DNA of 64,000 nucleotides, from positions 1-64,000 of the forward strand of contig NZ_JAMWEL010000008.1 of assembly GCF_024509555.1 (NCBI RefSeq). Reading direction: 5' to 3'. The stretch is from Streptococcus suis (lineage in GTDB: Bacteria > Bacillota > Bacilli > Lactobacillales > Streptococcaceae). The translations under genes and the position numbers were made by a program. Below, piece by piece: positions 16,672 through 25,109 of this stretch; position 1 is the first letter of the stretch, and the number at the start of each line of letters is the position of its first letter. The notes beneath the pieces were generated by a model, which saw only the letters and a list, made by a program, of their open reading frames with translations, was not told the origin of the DNA and did no database searches.

Positions 16672-17478
16672 TTATTCAAAGGTGTAATCTTTAACAATTT
16701 CAATCGATTCAATTTTGACATCTGTTTTAGGCTTGTCACTGCTATCTGTTTCGACAGCAGCGATCTTATCCACAATATCCATTCCCTCGATAACTTGTCC
16801 AAAGACGGTATGCTTGCCGTCTAGGTTTGGATTTCCACCGTTTTTATAGGCTTCAACGATTTTTGTTGGATACTTTGAAGATGATAGTTGGCTTGACATA
16901 TCAGTTGTATTCTGGTTGATGAAGAACTGACTGCCGTTGGTTCCTGCGCCAGCATTAGCCATAGACAATGAACCGCGTATATTGTAGAGGAAGGCAGAAA
17001 TCTCATCTTTGAAACCATAGCCGGCGTCGATAGTGGTTCCCTTTCCAGCCCAGATAGATTCACCACCTGTACCATTTCCTAGAGGGTCTCCTCCTTGAAT
17101 CATGAAATCCTTGATAACCCTGTGGAAAATAGTGCCATTGTAGTAGCCATTTTTGGCATGGGTCAGGAAGTTTTCCACAGTCAATGGTGCTTGCTCTGGG
17201 AAGAGTTTGATAGTGATGTCCCCCTCGGTCGTTTTGATTTTTACAGCTGCCTCGTTGTCAGCAACTTCGCTAGATAGCTGTGGAAAGCTAGCATCGGGAT
17301 TGTTGATGGCGTAGGCTAGGTCTTTTGCATACTTACTAGACGCAGTTGTGTCTGTGGTGGTTGCCAGAGTCGAACTGGAGCTAGATGAGCTTGATTGCTC
17401 AGTGCTGGTAGTGGAATTGCTTGCACAGGCTGTTAATAAAATTGTGGATGCAAGAGCAAAAAATAGTCGTTTTTTCAT
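16672..17478 (-). CDS. Peptidyl-prolyl cis-trans isomerase lipoprotein (cyclophilin type)
   Basis: A 268-residue surface lipoprotein. The signal peptide [20 protein letters not shown] has the lipobox LTAC, so Cys19 would be lipidated. A Ser/Thr-rich linker follows and then a cyclophilin domain (about 75-265) with [22 protein letters not shown] and [17 protein letters not shown], the residues that form the isomerase pocket. It should help fold proteins outside the membrane. In streptococci such lipoproteins (SlrA-like) have been linked to adhesion. It is a single gene converging on mtnN. Confidence 0.93.
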   Translation of the reverse strand: MKKRLFFALASTILLTACASNSTTSTEQSSSSSSSSTLATTTDTTASSKYAKDLAYAINNPDASFPQLSSEVADNEAAVKIKTTEGDITIKLFPEQAPLTVENFLTHAKNGYYNGTIFHRVIKDFMIQGGDPLGNGTGGESIWAGKGTTIDAGYGFKDEISAFLYNIRGSLSMANAGAGTNGSQFFINQNTTDMSSQLSSSKYPTKIVEAYKNGGNPNLDGKHTVFGQVIEGMDIVDKIAAVETDSSDKPKTDVKIESIEIVKDYTFE

Positions 17479-17622
17479 GAATAATCCTTTCTGGGAAACG
17501 TAAAATTATGCTCATTTTACCATGATTTCATACAATTTTCAATTTTCTGCCGAAGTGACAAAATTTCTATAGATTTTTGTGGATAATTTGATATACTATT
17601 AGTAAAAAAGGAGCAGTTAAGT

Positions 17623-17964
17623 ATGGAAGATTTAGTCAATAGTTCAGGTTTGTTTATGTTGTTTTTCTACGCTCTTGCGACACTCATACTAGGAACCGTT
17701 TGTTTTCAGATATTCAAAAATACGACGGAGTGGCTTCGTAATAATCAGTCACCAAGAGAAACGTGTACAGCCAAGCTGGTTGCCAAACGGACCCATGTCT
17801 TTGGCAATGAAATGGCACGGACCAATTATTATGTGACCTTTGAATGGGAAGGCAAACGGCAAGAGTTTCGAGTTCGCTCGGATGAATATGCCCTCTTGGC
17901 TGAGGGCGACAGGGGAACCCTACACTTTCAGGGGACCCGATTCCTAGGTTTTAATCGGAGCTAG
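17623..17964 (+). CDS. DUF2500 family protein
   Basis: A 113-residue protein with one N-terminal membrane helix (about residues 9-30) and a cytosolic or external beta-rich domain: TAKLVAKRTHVFG, TNYYVTFEWEGKRQEFRVRSDEYALLAEGDRGTLHFQGTRFLGF. This matches DUF2500. No function is known for the family. AAGGAG at 17608-17613 is its ribosome binding site. Confidence 0.78.
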   Translation: MEDLVNSSGLFMLFFYALATLILGTVCFQIFKNTTEWLRNNQSPRETCTAKLVAKRTHVFGNEMARTNYYVTFEWEGKRQEFRVRSDEYALLAEGDRGTLHFQGTRFLGFNRS

Positions 17965-18014
17965 GGTTTCTTTTCTGTTTGAAATCTACAAAATAGTGTA
18001 TAATAGCAAGAGTT

Positions 18015-18057
18015 TATCAGTCAACTGTCTTGGTCAATCAAACCAATCAGGCTGATA
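18015..18057 (+). other. Two-part hairpin in the 5' leader of the next gene
   Basis: Downstream of a TATAAT (17999-18004) the leader can form TATCAG/CTGATA (18015-18020/18052-18057) enclosing TTGGT/ACCAA (18030-18034/18042-18046). It is a modest structure and its role is unknown. Confidence 0.4.
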
Positions 18058-18082
18058 GAAATACCCTTGGAGAAAGTTGAAC

Positions 18083-18628
18083 ATGTCAGTAGAAAAACGT
18101 ATTGAAGAAATGTATAAGGACCACGAGGTCAAGCCCTATATCTCCCCAGAACGCGACCTGGCAACTTGGCTCTTAGAAGCCAAGCCAGTGCCAAAACGCA
18201 ATATGGTTCGTCTGCAAGAAGGAATCTTACCTGGAGATATTATTTTATTGTGGCGGATTAGCCTGGGTTCTTTTGAAACAACCACGCCCTACTCCAAGTA
18301 CTTTGAGTACATGTATGGCATCAACGGTCCTGCTCACATGGAGCAGTTGATTGCGGACGGCTATGCCTATGTTGAAACCGCCTTTGATTCGCTGGATCAT
18401 ATCACCTCGACTGCCAAGAAGAATATCCTCAAAGTAGAGGGTGTGACAGGCCTGTCCAAGATGAAGGCGGCAGACCTTGACACTGCCCTCAAGGACAATT
18501 TGACAGAAGAAAAATTGGCTCCCTACTTTACCGTCCGAGGTTATGCCCTCACGGAAAAAGGCAGAGCTGCACTCGAAAATCACCCAGAAGTGCTTGCCAA
18601 ACACCCAATGAAGAAGATGTACAAATAA
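18083..18628 (+). CDS. Unknown soluble protein with SAP/HeH-like C-terminus
   Basis: A 181-residue protein. ATG 18083 (MSVEKRIEEMYKDHEV) with GGAG at 18069-18072 is a better start than TTG 18077. The C-terminal part, LKVEGVTGLSKMKAADLDTA then YALTEKGRAALENHPEVLAKHP, resembles the short helix-extended-helix (SAP-like) segments found in phage and chromosomal DNA-related proteins, but the match is by eye. The first half has no motif I know. It is monocistronic, with a hairpin terminator downstream. Confidence 0.6.
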   Translation: MSVEKRIEEMYKDHEVKPYISPERDLATWLLEAKPVPKRNMVRLQEGILPGDIILLWRISLGSFETTTPYSKYFEYMYGINGPAHMEQLIADGYAYVETAFDSLDHITSTAKKNILKVEGVTGLSKMKAADLDTALKDNLTEEKLAPYFTVRGYALTEKGRAALENHPEVLAKHPMKKMYK

Positions 18629-18651
18629 AAAAAGAATAGATTTTCGAACAG

Positions 18652-18692
18652 CACCCAAAAGTTGGAATCATTCAAGCTTTTTGGGTGTTTTT
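18652..18692 (+). terminator. Terminator after the unknown gene
   Basis: CACCCAAAAG (18652-18661) pairs with CTTTTTGGGTG (18677-18687, one bulge), with weak pairing inside, and a T run follows. Confidence 0.75.
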
Positions 18693-18715
18693 ATTTGCGA
18701 ACAAGTCAATTTTTC

Positions 18716-18769
18716 TTGACAGAAAACGCTATCAATGATATTCTAGTATAAATTATTGAAACGTTTCAA
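18716..18769 (+). promoter_or_regulatory. susR promoter with cre-like box and SusR operator
   Basis: TTGACA (18716-18721), a 17-bp spacer and TATTCT (18739-18744) form the promoter. The spacer contains GAAAACGCTATCA, a partial CcpA (cre) box. TTGAAACGTTTCAA (18756-18769) is a perfect 14-bp palindrome at the expected transcription start and is the same LacI-type operator that occurs twice before susT1. This points to autoregulation plus catabolite control. Confidence 0.8.
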
Positions 18770-18789
18770 AAAATAGAAAGGAGCAAACG

Positions 18790-19791
18790 ATGGCAGAGCA
18801 AAAATCAATTACCATGAAAGATGTAGCGCGGGTTGCTGGTGTAAGCGTTGGGACTGTATCAAGAGTTATCAACAATGAGCCAGGTATTAAGGAAAGTACG
18901 CTTGAAAAAGTCAATGCTGCTATTAAGGAATTGAATTACATTCCAGATGTTTATGCTCGTGGCATGAAGAAGAACAAAACCGAAACCATCGCCTTGATTA
19001 TTCCGACAGTTTGGCATCCTTTTTTTGGAGAATTTGCTTATCATGTTGAAGTGGAACTGAGTAAGAAAAATTACAAGTTGCTCCTTTGCAATATTTCTGG
19101 TCCAAAAAGGGAACTGGATTATCTGACTATGCTACAACAAAATAAGGTGGACGGAATTATTGCTATCACATATAGCCCGATTGACGATTACCTATCGTCC
19201 AATATCCCCTTTGTCAGTATCGATCGCACCTATGAAAACAAGGCTATTCCCTGTGTCAGCTCGGACAACCAAGCTGGTGCGGAGCTGGCAGCGGATACCT
19301 TGATAGCAAAAGGAGGTCGTCATTTTGCCTTTATCGGTGGGCACAATAAAACAATCAATGAAACCAAGAAGCGCAGAATCTATTTTGAAAAGCGGATTTT
19401 AGAGGCAGGTTTTCCTTGTCATGTTTTGGACTTGGAAGAGCCATATGATGACTTTGTTGGTCAAGTCGAAGAGTTTCTGATTAACAATCCACAGGTTGAC
19501 GCTATTTTCACCATCAATGATTTCGTAGCTTTAGACACCCTTTCTATTTTGGAAAAACTGGGACGACGGGTTCCAGAAGATGTGCAGGTAATCGGCTATG
19601 ACGGTATTCAGTTAGCAAGTGAACGCTCTCTAGAACTTTCCACCATTCGTCAGCCATTGGAGGCTATGGCCCAAGAAGCAGTTGCCTGTTTAGTCGACAT
19701 TATTGAGAAAAGGGAGCGCCCCCTACAAGTCACTCTACCGATTTCCTATCTTGAAGGAAAAACGACAAAAAATTTTAAAAAAAGCAGTTGA
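18790..19791 (+). CDS. susR: LacI-family repressor SusR of the sucrose-utilisation operon
   Basis: A 333-residue LacI-type regulator. The helix-turn-helix is ITMKDVARVAGVSVGTVSRVINN, followed by the hinge helix and a periplasmic-binding-like domain for the sugar effector (DAIFTINDFVALDTLSILEKLG; DVQVIGYDGIQLA). Gene order matches the pneumococcal sus locus (regulator, two permeases, binding protein, GH32 enzyme), so the symbol follows that locus. It should repress the operon by binding the TTGAAACGTTTCAA palindromes before its own gene and before susT1. GAAAGGAGC is a good ribosome binding site. Confidence 0.88.
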   Translation: MAEQKSITMKDVARVAGVSVGTVSRVINNEPGIKESTLEKVNAAIKELNYIPDVYARGMKKNKTETIALIIPTVWHPFFGEFAYHVEVELSKKNYKLLLCNISGPKRELDYLTMLQQNKVDGIIAITYSPIDDYLSSNIPFVSIDRTYENKAIPCVSSDNQAGAELAADTLIAKGGRHFAFIGGHNKTINETKKRRIYFEKRILEAGFPCHVLDLEEPYDDFVGQVEEFLINNPQVDAIFTINDFVALDTLSILEKLGRRVPEDVQVIGYDGIQLASERSLELSTIRQPLEAMAQEAVACLVDIIEKRERPLQVTLPISYLEGKTTKNFKKSS

Positions 19792-19922
19792 CAGAAAGCG
19801 GTTACAATGATAAAATAAAATCATCAATAAACAGTTGGTTTTATTTTTACAAGAAAAATGAAACGTTTCAAAAAGAGGTTCGCATCCTCTTTCTAAAATC
19901 AATAAATTTGAAACGTTTCAAA
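19788..19922 (+). promoter_or_regulatory. susT1 promoter with two SusR operators
   Basis: TTGACA (19788-19793, overlapping the end of susR), 17 bp and TAAAAT (19811-19816) form the promoter. The spacer carries AGCGGTTACA, part of a cre-like box (13 of 15 positions by eye). Two perfect palindromes follow: TGAAACGTTTCA (19859-19870) and TTTGAAACGTTTCAAA (19907-19922), with centres 50 bp apart. A 7-bp hairpin (19872-19892) lies between them. Confidence 0.82.
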
Positions 19923-19933
19923 AAGGAGTTCTT

Positions 19934-20854
19934 ATGAAAACATCAAAACTGCAACAAGCTAGTCTATTCGATAGAATCAAGCAACAAAAACTTTTATTGT
20001 TGATGTTGTTGCCAGGTTTGGCCCTGACCTTCATCTTCCGTTACATTCCTATGTACGGGGTGCTGATTGCCTTCAAAGACTACAACCCTTTAAAAGGTGT
20101 ACTAGGAAGTGAGTGGATTGGATTTTCAGAATTTACCAAGTTTCTCTCATCTCCAAACTTTGGTAATTTGCTTGCCAACACTTTGAAATTGAGTGTCTAC
20201 GGCCTGCTACTAGGATTTCTTCCTCCGATAATTTTAGCCATCATGCTCAATCAACTATTGAGCGATAAGGCTAAGAAGCGGATTCAGTTGGTGCTCTACG
20301 CTCCAAACTTTATCTCAGTCGTGGTCATCGTTGGTATGATTTTCCTCTTCTTCTCAGTAGGAGGACCGGTCAACTCATTCCTCGGTCTATTTGGTATTGA
20401 AGCCAACTTCCTGACAGACCCAGACTTCTTCAGACCGCTCTATATTCTCAGTGGTATCTGGCAGGGAATGGGCTGGGCATCAACGCTTTACACAGCGACC
20501 TTGGTCAATGTCGATCCTGCACTTATTGAAGCAGCGAAATTGGACGGTGCCAATATCTTCCAACGTATCTGGCATATTGACTTACCAGCACTAAAGCCAG
20601 TTATGGTCATTCAGTTTATCTTAGCAGCTGGGGGCATCATGAACGTTGGTTACGAAAAAGCCTTTCTGATGCAGACTTCCCTCAACCTAACCAGTTCTGA
20701 AATTATCTCAACCTATGTCTATAAAATCGGTTTGGTGTCAGGGGACTACTCTTACTCAACAGCGGTTGGTTTGTTCAATGCCTTTATCAATATTATCCTG
20801 CTGATTGCAGTTAATAAGATTGTTCAACGCATCAACGACGGACAAGGCTTATAG
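19934..20854 (+). CDS. susT1: Sugar ABC transporter permease (LplB type), SusT1
   Basis: A 306-residue inner-membrane permease of the carbohydrate CUT1 class with LplB-like features. About six hydrophobic helices are visible, and the EAA loop that contacts the ATPase is IEAAKLDGANIFQRIWHIDLP. As in the pneumococcal locus, no ATPase gene is present, so a shared sugar ATPase such as MsmK is expected to power it. Its substrate should be sucrose or a short fructoside, to judge from the GH32 gene. susT2 follows 9 bp later. Confidence 0.9.
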   Translation: MKTSKLQQASLFDRIKQQKLLLLMLLPGLALTFIFRYIPMYGVLIAFKDYNPLKGVLGSEWIGFSEFTKFLSSPNFGNLLANTLKLSVYGLLLGFLPPIILAIMLNQLLSDKAKKRIQLVLYAPNFISVVVIVGMIFLFFSVGGPVNSFLGLFGIEANFLTDPDFFRPLYILSGIWQGMGWASTLYTATLVNVDPALIEAAKLDGANIFQRIWHIDLPALKPVMVIQFILAAGGIMNVGYEKAFLMQTSLNLTSSEIISTYVYKIGLVSGDYSYSTAVGLFNAFINIILLIAVNKIVQRINDGQGL

Positions 20855-20863
20855 GAGGTTCAT

Positions 20864-21751
20864 ATGAATACACAAATGTACACAAAATTTGACAAGCGAA
20901 TGCTGGTTGTCAATAAAATCTTGCTGGCATTTCTTGTTCTCATAACAGTTGTGCCTATGGTATATATCCTAGTCGCTTCCTTCATGGATCCGCAGGCTTT
21001 GGTCAGCAAGGGCATTAGCTTTGATCCAAAGGACTGGACAGTGGAAGGCTACCAACGGGTATTTTCAGACAAGTCTATCCTACGCGGATTTTTCAACTCC
21101 CTCTTTTATTCCTTCTCCTTTGCCTTCGTGACCGTGGCTATCTCAGTCATGACTGCCTACCCGCTCTCTAAAAAAGATTTGGTTGGGAAAAAATGGATTA
21201 ATGCCTTCTTAGTATTCACCATGTTCTTCGGTGGCGGACTTGTTCCAACCTACCTCTTGGTCAAAGATTTGGGAATGCTGAACACTGTCTGGGCCATTAT
21301 TATTCCTGGTGCAGTCAATGTTTGGAATATCATCTTGGCAAGGACCTATTTCCAAGGCTTACCAGATGAGTTGGTAGAAGCGGCCGTAATGGACGGTGCC
21401 AATGAATTTCAGATTTTCTGGAAGATCATGATTCCGCTGGCAAAACCGATTATGTTTGTACTTTTCCTCTATGCCTTTGTCGGTCAATGGAATTCTTACT
21501 TTGATGCCATGATTTACATCAAGGATCCAGACTTGGAGCCGCTCCAACTAGTACTACGTAAAATCCTCATTCAAAGCGAGCCTGCTAAGGACATGATTGG
21601 TGCCCAGGCTGCCATGAATGAAATGAAACGCATCGCAGAAATGATTAAGTATGCGACCATTGTCATCTCTAGCTTGCCACTCATTGTCATGTATCCATTC
21701 TTCCAGAAATATTTTGATAAGGGTATTATGGCTGGTTCATTAAAAGGTTAA
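20864..21751 (+). CDS. susT2: Sugar ABC transporter permease, SusT2
   Basis: The second permease half, 295 residues with about six helices. Its EAA loop is VEAAVMDGANEFQIFWKIMIP. The end HYFDKGIMAGSLKG-like sequence (KYFDKGIMAGSLKG) is typical of the LplB/YtcP partner group. It should pair with SusT1. TAGGAGGTTCAT is a strong ribosome binding site. It is followed not by a short gap but by 254 bp with several hairpins before susX. Confidence 0.9.
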   Translation: MNTQMYTKFDKRMLVVNKILLAFLVLITVVPMVYILVASFMDPQALVSKGISFDPKDWTVEGYQRVFSDKSILRGFFNSLFYSFSFAFVTVAISVMTAYPLSKKDLVGKKWINAFLVFTMFFGGGLVPTYLLVKDLGMLNTVWAIIIPGAVNVWNIILARTYFQGLPDELVEAAVMDGANEFQIFWKIMIPLAKPIMFVLFLYAFVGQWNSYFDAMIYIKDPDLEPLQLVLRKILIQSEPAKDMIGAQAAMNEMKRIAEMIKYATIVISSLPLIVMYPFFQKYFDKGIMAGSLKG

Positions 21752-21785
21752 TAAATATCTTTCATTTTCTCTTTTCTTACGTCGA

Positions 21786-21938
21786 CGAAAGAGGAAACTT
21801 CGTTTCCTTATCTCCAGCTTCAAATAATCATGTATTATTTGAACTCGCTATGCCGTACTTCAGTACAGAATTCAGCTTTTTGATAGGAACGTAGTTCCCT
21901 CTATTCCCCACCTCTAAAGGTTCACAAAACCTTCAGAG
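21786..21938 (+). repeat. Array of hairpins between susT2 and susX
   Basis: Within about 150 bp lie consecutive stem-loops: GGAAAC type (21792-21798/21802-21808), TTCAAATAAT (21819-21828/21834-21843, 10 bp perfect), GTAC (21855-21858/21863-21866), GGAAC (21886-21890/21894-21898), and CTCT-A-AAGGTT (21912-21922/21928-21938, 10 pairs, one mismatch). No T run follows any of them. It looks like a mobile palindromic unit or an RNA processing/stability region inside the operon. Confidence 0.7.
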
Positions 21939-22005
21939 CTAGTAATAAAAGGAAACTGAAAGATATTCTAAAAAATCAATTTACAAATATAGGAGGTTGT
22001 TTCTG

Positions 22006-23616
22006 ATGAAACACACATTTGGAAAAACAGTTGTTACACTTCTTGCAAGTACCGTCTTGTTGGCTGCTTGTGGCTCAAAAAATACTGCATCAAGCCCTGA
22101 CTATGAATTGAAAGATGTTCAATTCCCGCTTGAAAAATCCGTTACGCTTAAGTTTATGACAGCTAGCTCCCCCCTAGCTCCAGCTGATCCAAATGACAAG
22201 TTGATTTTCCAACGTTTAGAGGAAGAAACTGGCGTTCATATCGAATGGACCAACTACCAGTCTGACTTTGGTGAAAAGCGGAACTTGGACATTGCTTCAG
22301 GTGATTTGCCAGACGCTATCCATAATGACGGGGCTTCTGATGTGGAATTGATGAACTGGGCAAAACAAGGGGTTATCGTACCAGTTGAAGACTTGATTGA
22401 TGAGCATATGCCAAATCTCAAGAAAATTTTGGATGAAAATCCAGAGTACCGTTCCATGATTACAGCACCAGACGGTCATATCTACTCATTCCCATGGATT
22501 GAAGAGCTAGGTGAAGGCAAGGAGTCTATCCATACTGTCAGCGATATTGCTTGGATTAACAAGGAATGGTTGGACAAACTTGGTCTTGAAATGCCACAGA
22601 CAACTGATGAATTGATCAAGGTTCTTGAAGCCTTTAAGACACAGGATCCAAACGGCAACGGCAAGGCGGATGAAATTCCAATGTCCTTTGTCAACGGTAA
22701 CGGCGGCGAAGACTTCAAGATTCTCTTTGGTGCCTTTGGCGTCGGAGATAACGATGACCATATCGTCGTAAATAATGACGGTACCGTTGACTTTACAGCG
22801 GACAACGAAGACTACAAAGAAGGTGTTGAGTTCATGCGCACCCTTCAAGAAAAAGGTCTCATTGACCCAGAAGCTTTTGAGCAAGACTGGAATACCTACT
22901 TGGCAAAAGGAAGTGAAAACCTCTATGGTGTGTACTTCACATGGGACAAGGCCAACATCACTGGTATGAATGAGACCTATGACATCTTGCCAGTCTTGGC
23001 AGGTCCTGACGGAACCAAGCACATCACTCGTACCAACGGTATGGGCTTCCAACGCGATCGCATGGTCATTACATCAGCCAATAAAAACTTGGAGTTGACA
23101 GCCAAGTGGATCGATGCCCAATATGCTCCGCTCCAATCTGTTCAAAACAACTGGGGTACATATGGCGATGAAACCCAACAAAATATTTTTGAATTTGACT
23201 CAGCAACCAATAGCCTTAAGCACCTACCATTGAACGGCACAGCTCCAGGTGAATTGCGTCAGAAGACAGAAGTTGGTGGACCGCTTGCTATTCTTGATGA
23301 ATACTACGGAACTGTGACAACTATGCCAGACGATGCGAAATGGCGTTTGGACTTGATGCACGAAACCTATCTTGACTATGTGACCAATGATGATATCTAC
23401 CCTCGTGTCTTCATGGAACAAGAAGATTTGGACAAGATTGCCCAAGTTGAAGCAGATATGAACGACTTCATCTACCGTAAACGTGCAGAATGGATTGTAA
23501 ACGGTGGTATCGAAGAAGAGTGGGATAGCTACTTGAAAGAATTGGAAAGCTATGGTCTTTCTGACTGGTTAGCTATCAAGCAAAAATACTACGATCAGTA
23601 TAAAGAAAATCAGTAA
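22006..23616 (+). CDS. susX: Sugar-binding lipoprotein of ABC transporter, SusX
   Basis: A 536-residue extracellular solute-binding lipoprotein. ATG 22006 is chosen because AGGAGG lies at 21991-21996; TTG 21997 lies too close. The signal peptide ends in the lipobox VLLAACGS. The mature part is a family-1-type sugar-binding protein of the long LplA-like group, with a possible calcium loop DPNGNGKADEIP (about residue 215). Such loops are typical of this subgroup. It captures the operon's sugar and delivers it to SusT1/SusT2. Confidence 0.92.
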   Translation: MKHTFGKTVVTLLASTVLLAACGSKNTASSPDYELKDVQFPLEKSVTLKFMTASSPLAPADPNDKLIFQRLEEETGVHIEWTNYQSDFGEKRNLDIASGDLPDAIHNDGASDVELMNWAKQGVIVPVEDLIDEHMPNLKKILDENPEYRSMITAPDGHIYSFPWIEELGEGKESIHTVSDIAWINKEWLDKLGLEMPQTTDELIKVLEAFKTQDPNGNGKADEIPMSFVNGNGGEDFKILFGAFGVGDNDDHIVVNNDGTVDFTADNEDYKEGVEFMRTLQEKGLIDPEAFEQDWNTYLAKGSENLYGVYFTWDKANITGMNETYDILPVLAGPDGTKHITRTNGMGFQRDRMVITSANKNLELTAKWIDAQYAPLQSVQNNWGTYGDETQQNIFEFDSATNSLKHLPLNGTAPGELRQKTEVGGPLAILDEYYGTVTTMPDDAKWRLDLMHETYLDYVTNDDIYPRVFMEQEDLDKIAQVEADMNDFIYRKRAEWIVNGGIEEEWDSYLKELESYGLSDWLAIKQKYYDQYKENQ

Positions 23617-23633
23617 TCAAAAGGAGGCTGCCT

Positions 23634-24986
23634 GTGAAAACAGTTGATAAAGCCAATCAATTTATTCAGACAGAAAAAGGAAAGGTCAATCCGCTTTTCA
23701 AACCGCAAGCCCATTTAATACCAGAAACAGGCTGGATAAACGACCCCAATGGATTTATCTACTTCCGTGGAGAGTACCATCTCTTCTACCAATTCAACCC
23801 TTACGAAAGTGTTTGGGGACCGATGCACTGGGGCCACGCAAAAAGTAAGGACTTGGTCAACTGGGAACAGCTTCCAGTTGCCCTAGCTCCTGATAAAGCT
23901 TACGATAAAGACGGCTGTTTTTCGGGCTCTGCCATTGTCAAAGATGATGTCCTCTGGCTCATGTACACAGGTCACATCGTCAATGAAGACGGGACGGTTA
24001 GTCAAGTTCAGAACATGGCTTTCTCGACTGACGGTATTCACTTTGAAAAAATCGAGCAGAATCCAGTCGCAACAGCAGAAGGACTGCCAGAAGAGGTGAT
24101 TGCTAATGACTTCCGCGATCCGAAGATTTTTGAGAAAGATGGTCACTACTACTCTGTTGTCGCAACCAAGCACAAGGACAATGTCGGCTGTATCGTCTTA
24201 CTCAGCTCTCCAAACCTGACGGATTGGAAATTTGAGTCCATCTTCTTGAAAGGTGAGGCCAACCAGGGCTTTGTCTGGGAATGTCCTGACTACTTTGAAG
24301 TGGACGGTCAAGAGTACCTGATTATCTCTCCCATGCGTTACCAAAAAGATGGGAATGACTTTATCAATATCAATTCCAACATCTTTGTGACAGGTCATGT
24401 GGACTGGGAGAAAAAGGTCTTTGTGGCAGATTCCTTTAAGGAAATTGACCACGGACATGACTTCTACGCAGCTCAGACTACCGAAGGTCCAGAAGGCGAA
24501 CGTGTCATGGTAGCCTGGATGCACACCTGGGGTCGCAAGGTGGTGACCAATGACCTAGGTCATAAGTGGTACGGTCAGATGACCCTTCCATGCATTCTCA
24601 AGAAGACTGAAAACGGATTGCACCAAGTTCTGCCAACAAGTGTCTTGGAAGCCTTCAAGGATATTGAAATTGGACAAAGCATCCAAGGTCCAAGCAAGCT
24701 CTCTCTTAAACTGGAAGACAGTTTGGAGTTGAAACTTGGAACTGACCAAGATTACCTGCAATTTGGATACGATAAGGAAAGCCAAGAAGTCTATATTGAC
24801 CGTAGCCACCTCAAGATTCAGCAAGCTGGTGAGGAGGAATGGCCAACGGTTCGCCGAGCAGTTACTGTGCAAGCGACAGACCTACTAGTCTTGGTTGACA
24901 CCAACTGTGTGGAAATCCTTGTCAACGACGGTCAAGAAAGCTTGACATCAACCTTCTATGTAGAAGGTGAGCGAGCAATTAAATAA
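23634..24986 (+). CDS. susH: GH32 fructosidase (sucrose/sucrose-6-phosphate hydrolase type), SusH
   Basis: A 450-residue beta-fructosidase of family GH32. The nucleophile motif is GWINDPNGFIY, the transition-state stabiliser is FRDPKIF, and the general acid is WECPDYF. No signal peptide is present, so it acts in the cytosol on sugar imported by SusT1T2X. Since ABC import leaves sucrose unphosphorylated, plain sucrose or small fructans are more likely substrates than sucrose-6-phosphate. The start is GTG 23634 after AAGGAGG. A hairpin terminator lies at 25025. Confidence 0.93.
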   Translation: MKTVDKANQFIQTEKGKVNPLFKPQAHLIPETGWINDPNGFIYFRGEYHLFYQFNPYESVWGPMHWGHAKSKDLVNWEQLPVALAPDKAYDKDGCFSGSAIVKDDVLWLMYTGHIVNEDGTVSQVQNMAFSTDGIHFEKIEQNPVATAEGLPEEVIANDFRDPKIFEKDGHYYSVVATKHKDNVGCIVLLSSPNLTDWKFESIFLKGEANQGFVWECPDYFEVDGQEYLIISPMRYQKDGNDFININSNIFVTGHVDWEKKVFVADSFKEIDHGHDFYAAQTTEGPEGERVMVAWMHTWGRKVVTNDLGHKWYGQMTLPCILKKTENGLHQVLPTSVLEAFKDIEIGQSIQGPSKLSLKLEDSLELKLGTDQDYLQFGYDKESQEVYIDRSHLKIQQAGEEEWPTVRRAVTVQATDLLVLVDTNCVEILVNDGQESLTSTFYVEGERAIK

Positions 24987-25024
24987 CATTGTCCCCCCCT
25001 ATAATATTCTTTCACTCCAAGAGA

Positions 25025-25048
25025 AGTCCTGTGAACGCAGGGCTTTTT
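25025..25048 (+). terminator. Terminator of the sus operon
   Basis: AGTCCTG (25025-25031) pairs with CAGGGCT (25038-25044, one G-U) around a 6-nt loop, and a run of T follows. Confidence 0.75.
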
Positions 25049-25109
25049 CTGATATGAAAAATATTCTCAATTATGATAGAATAAAGAGATTGAGAAAGTT
25101 GAGGATGTT

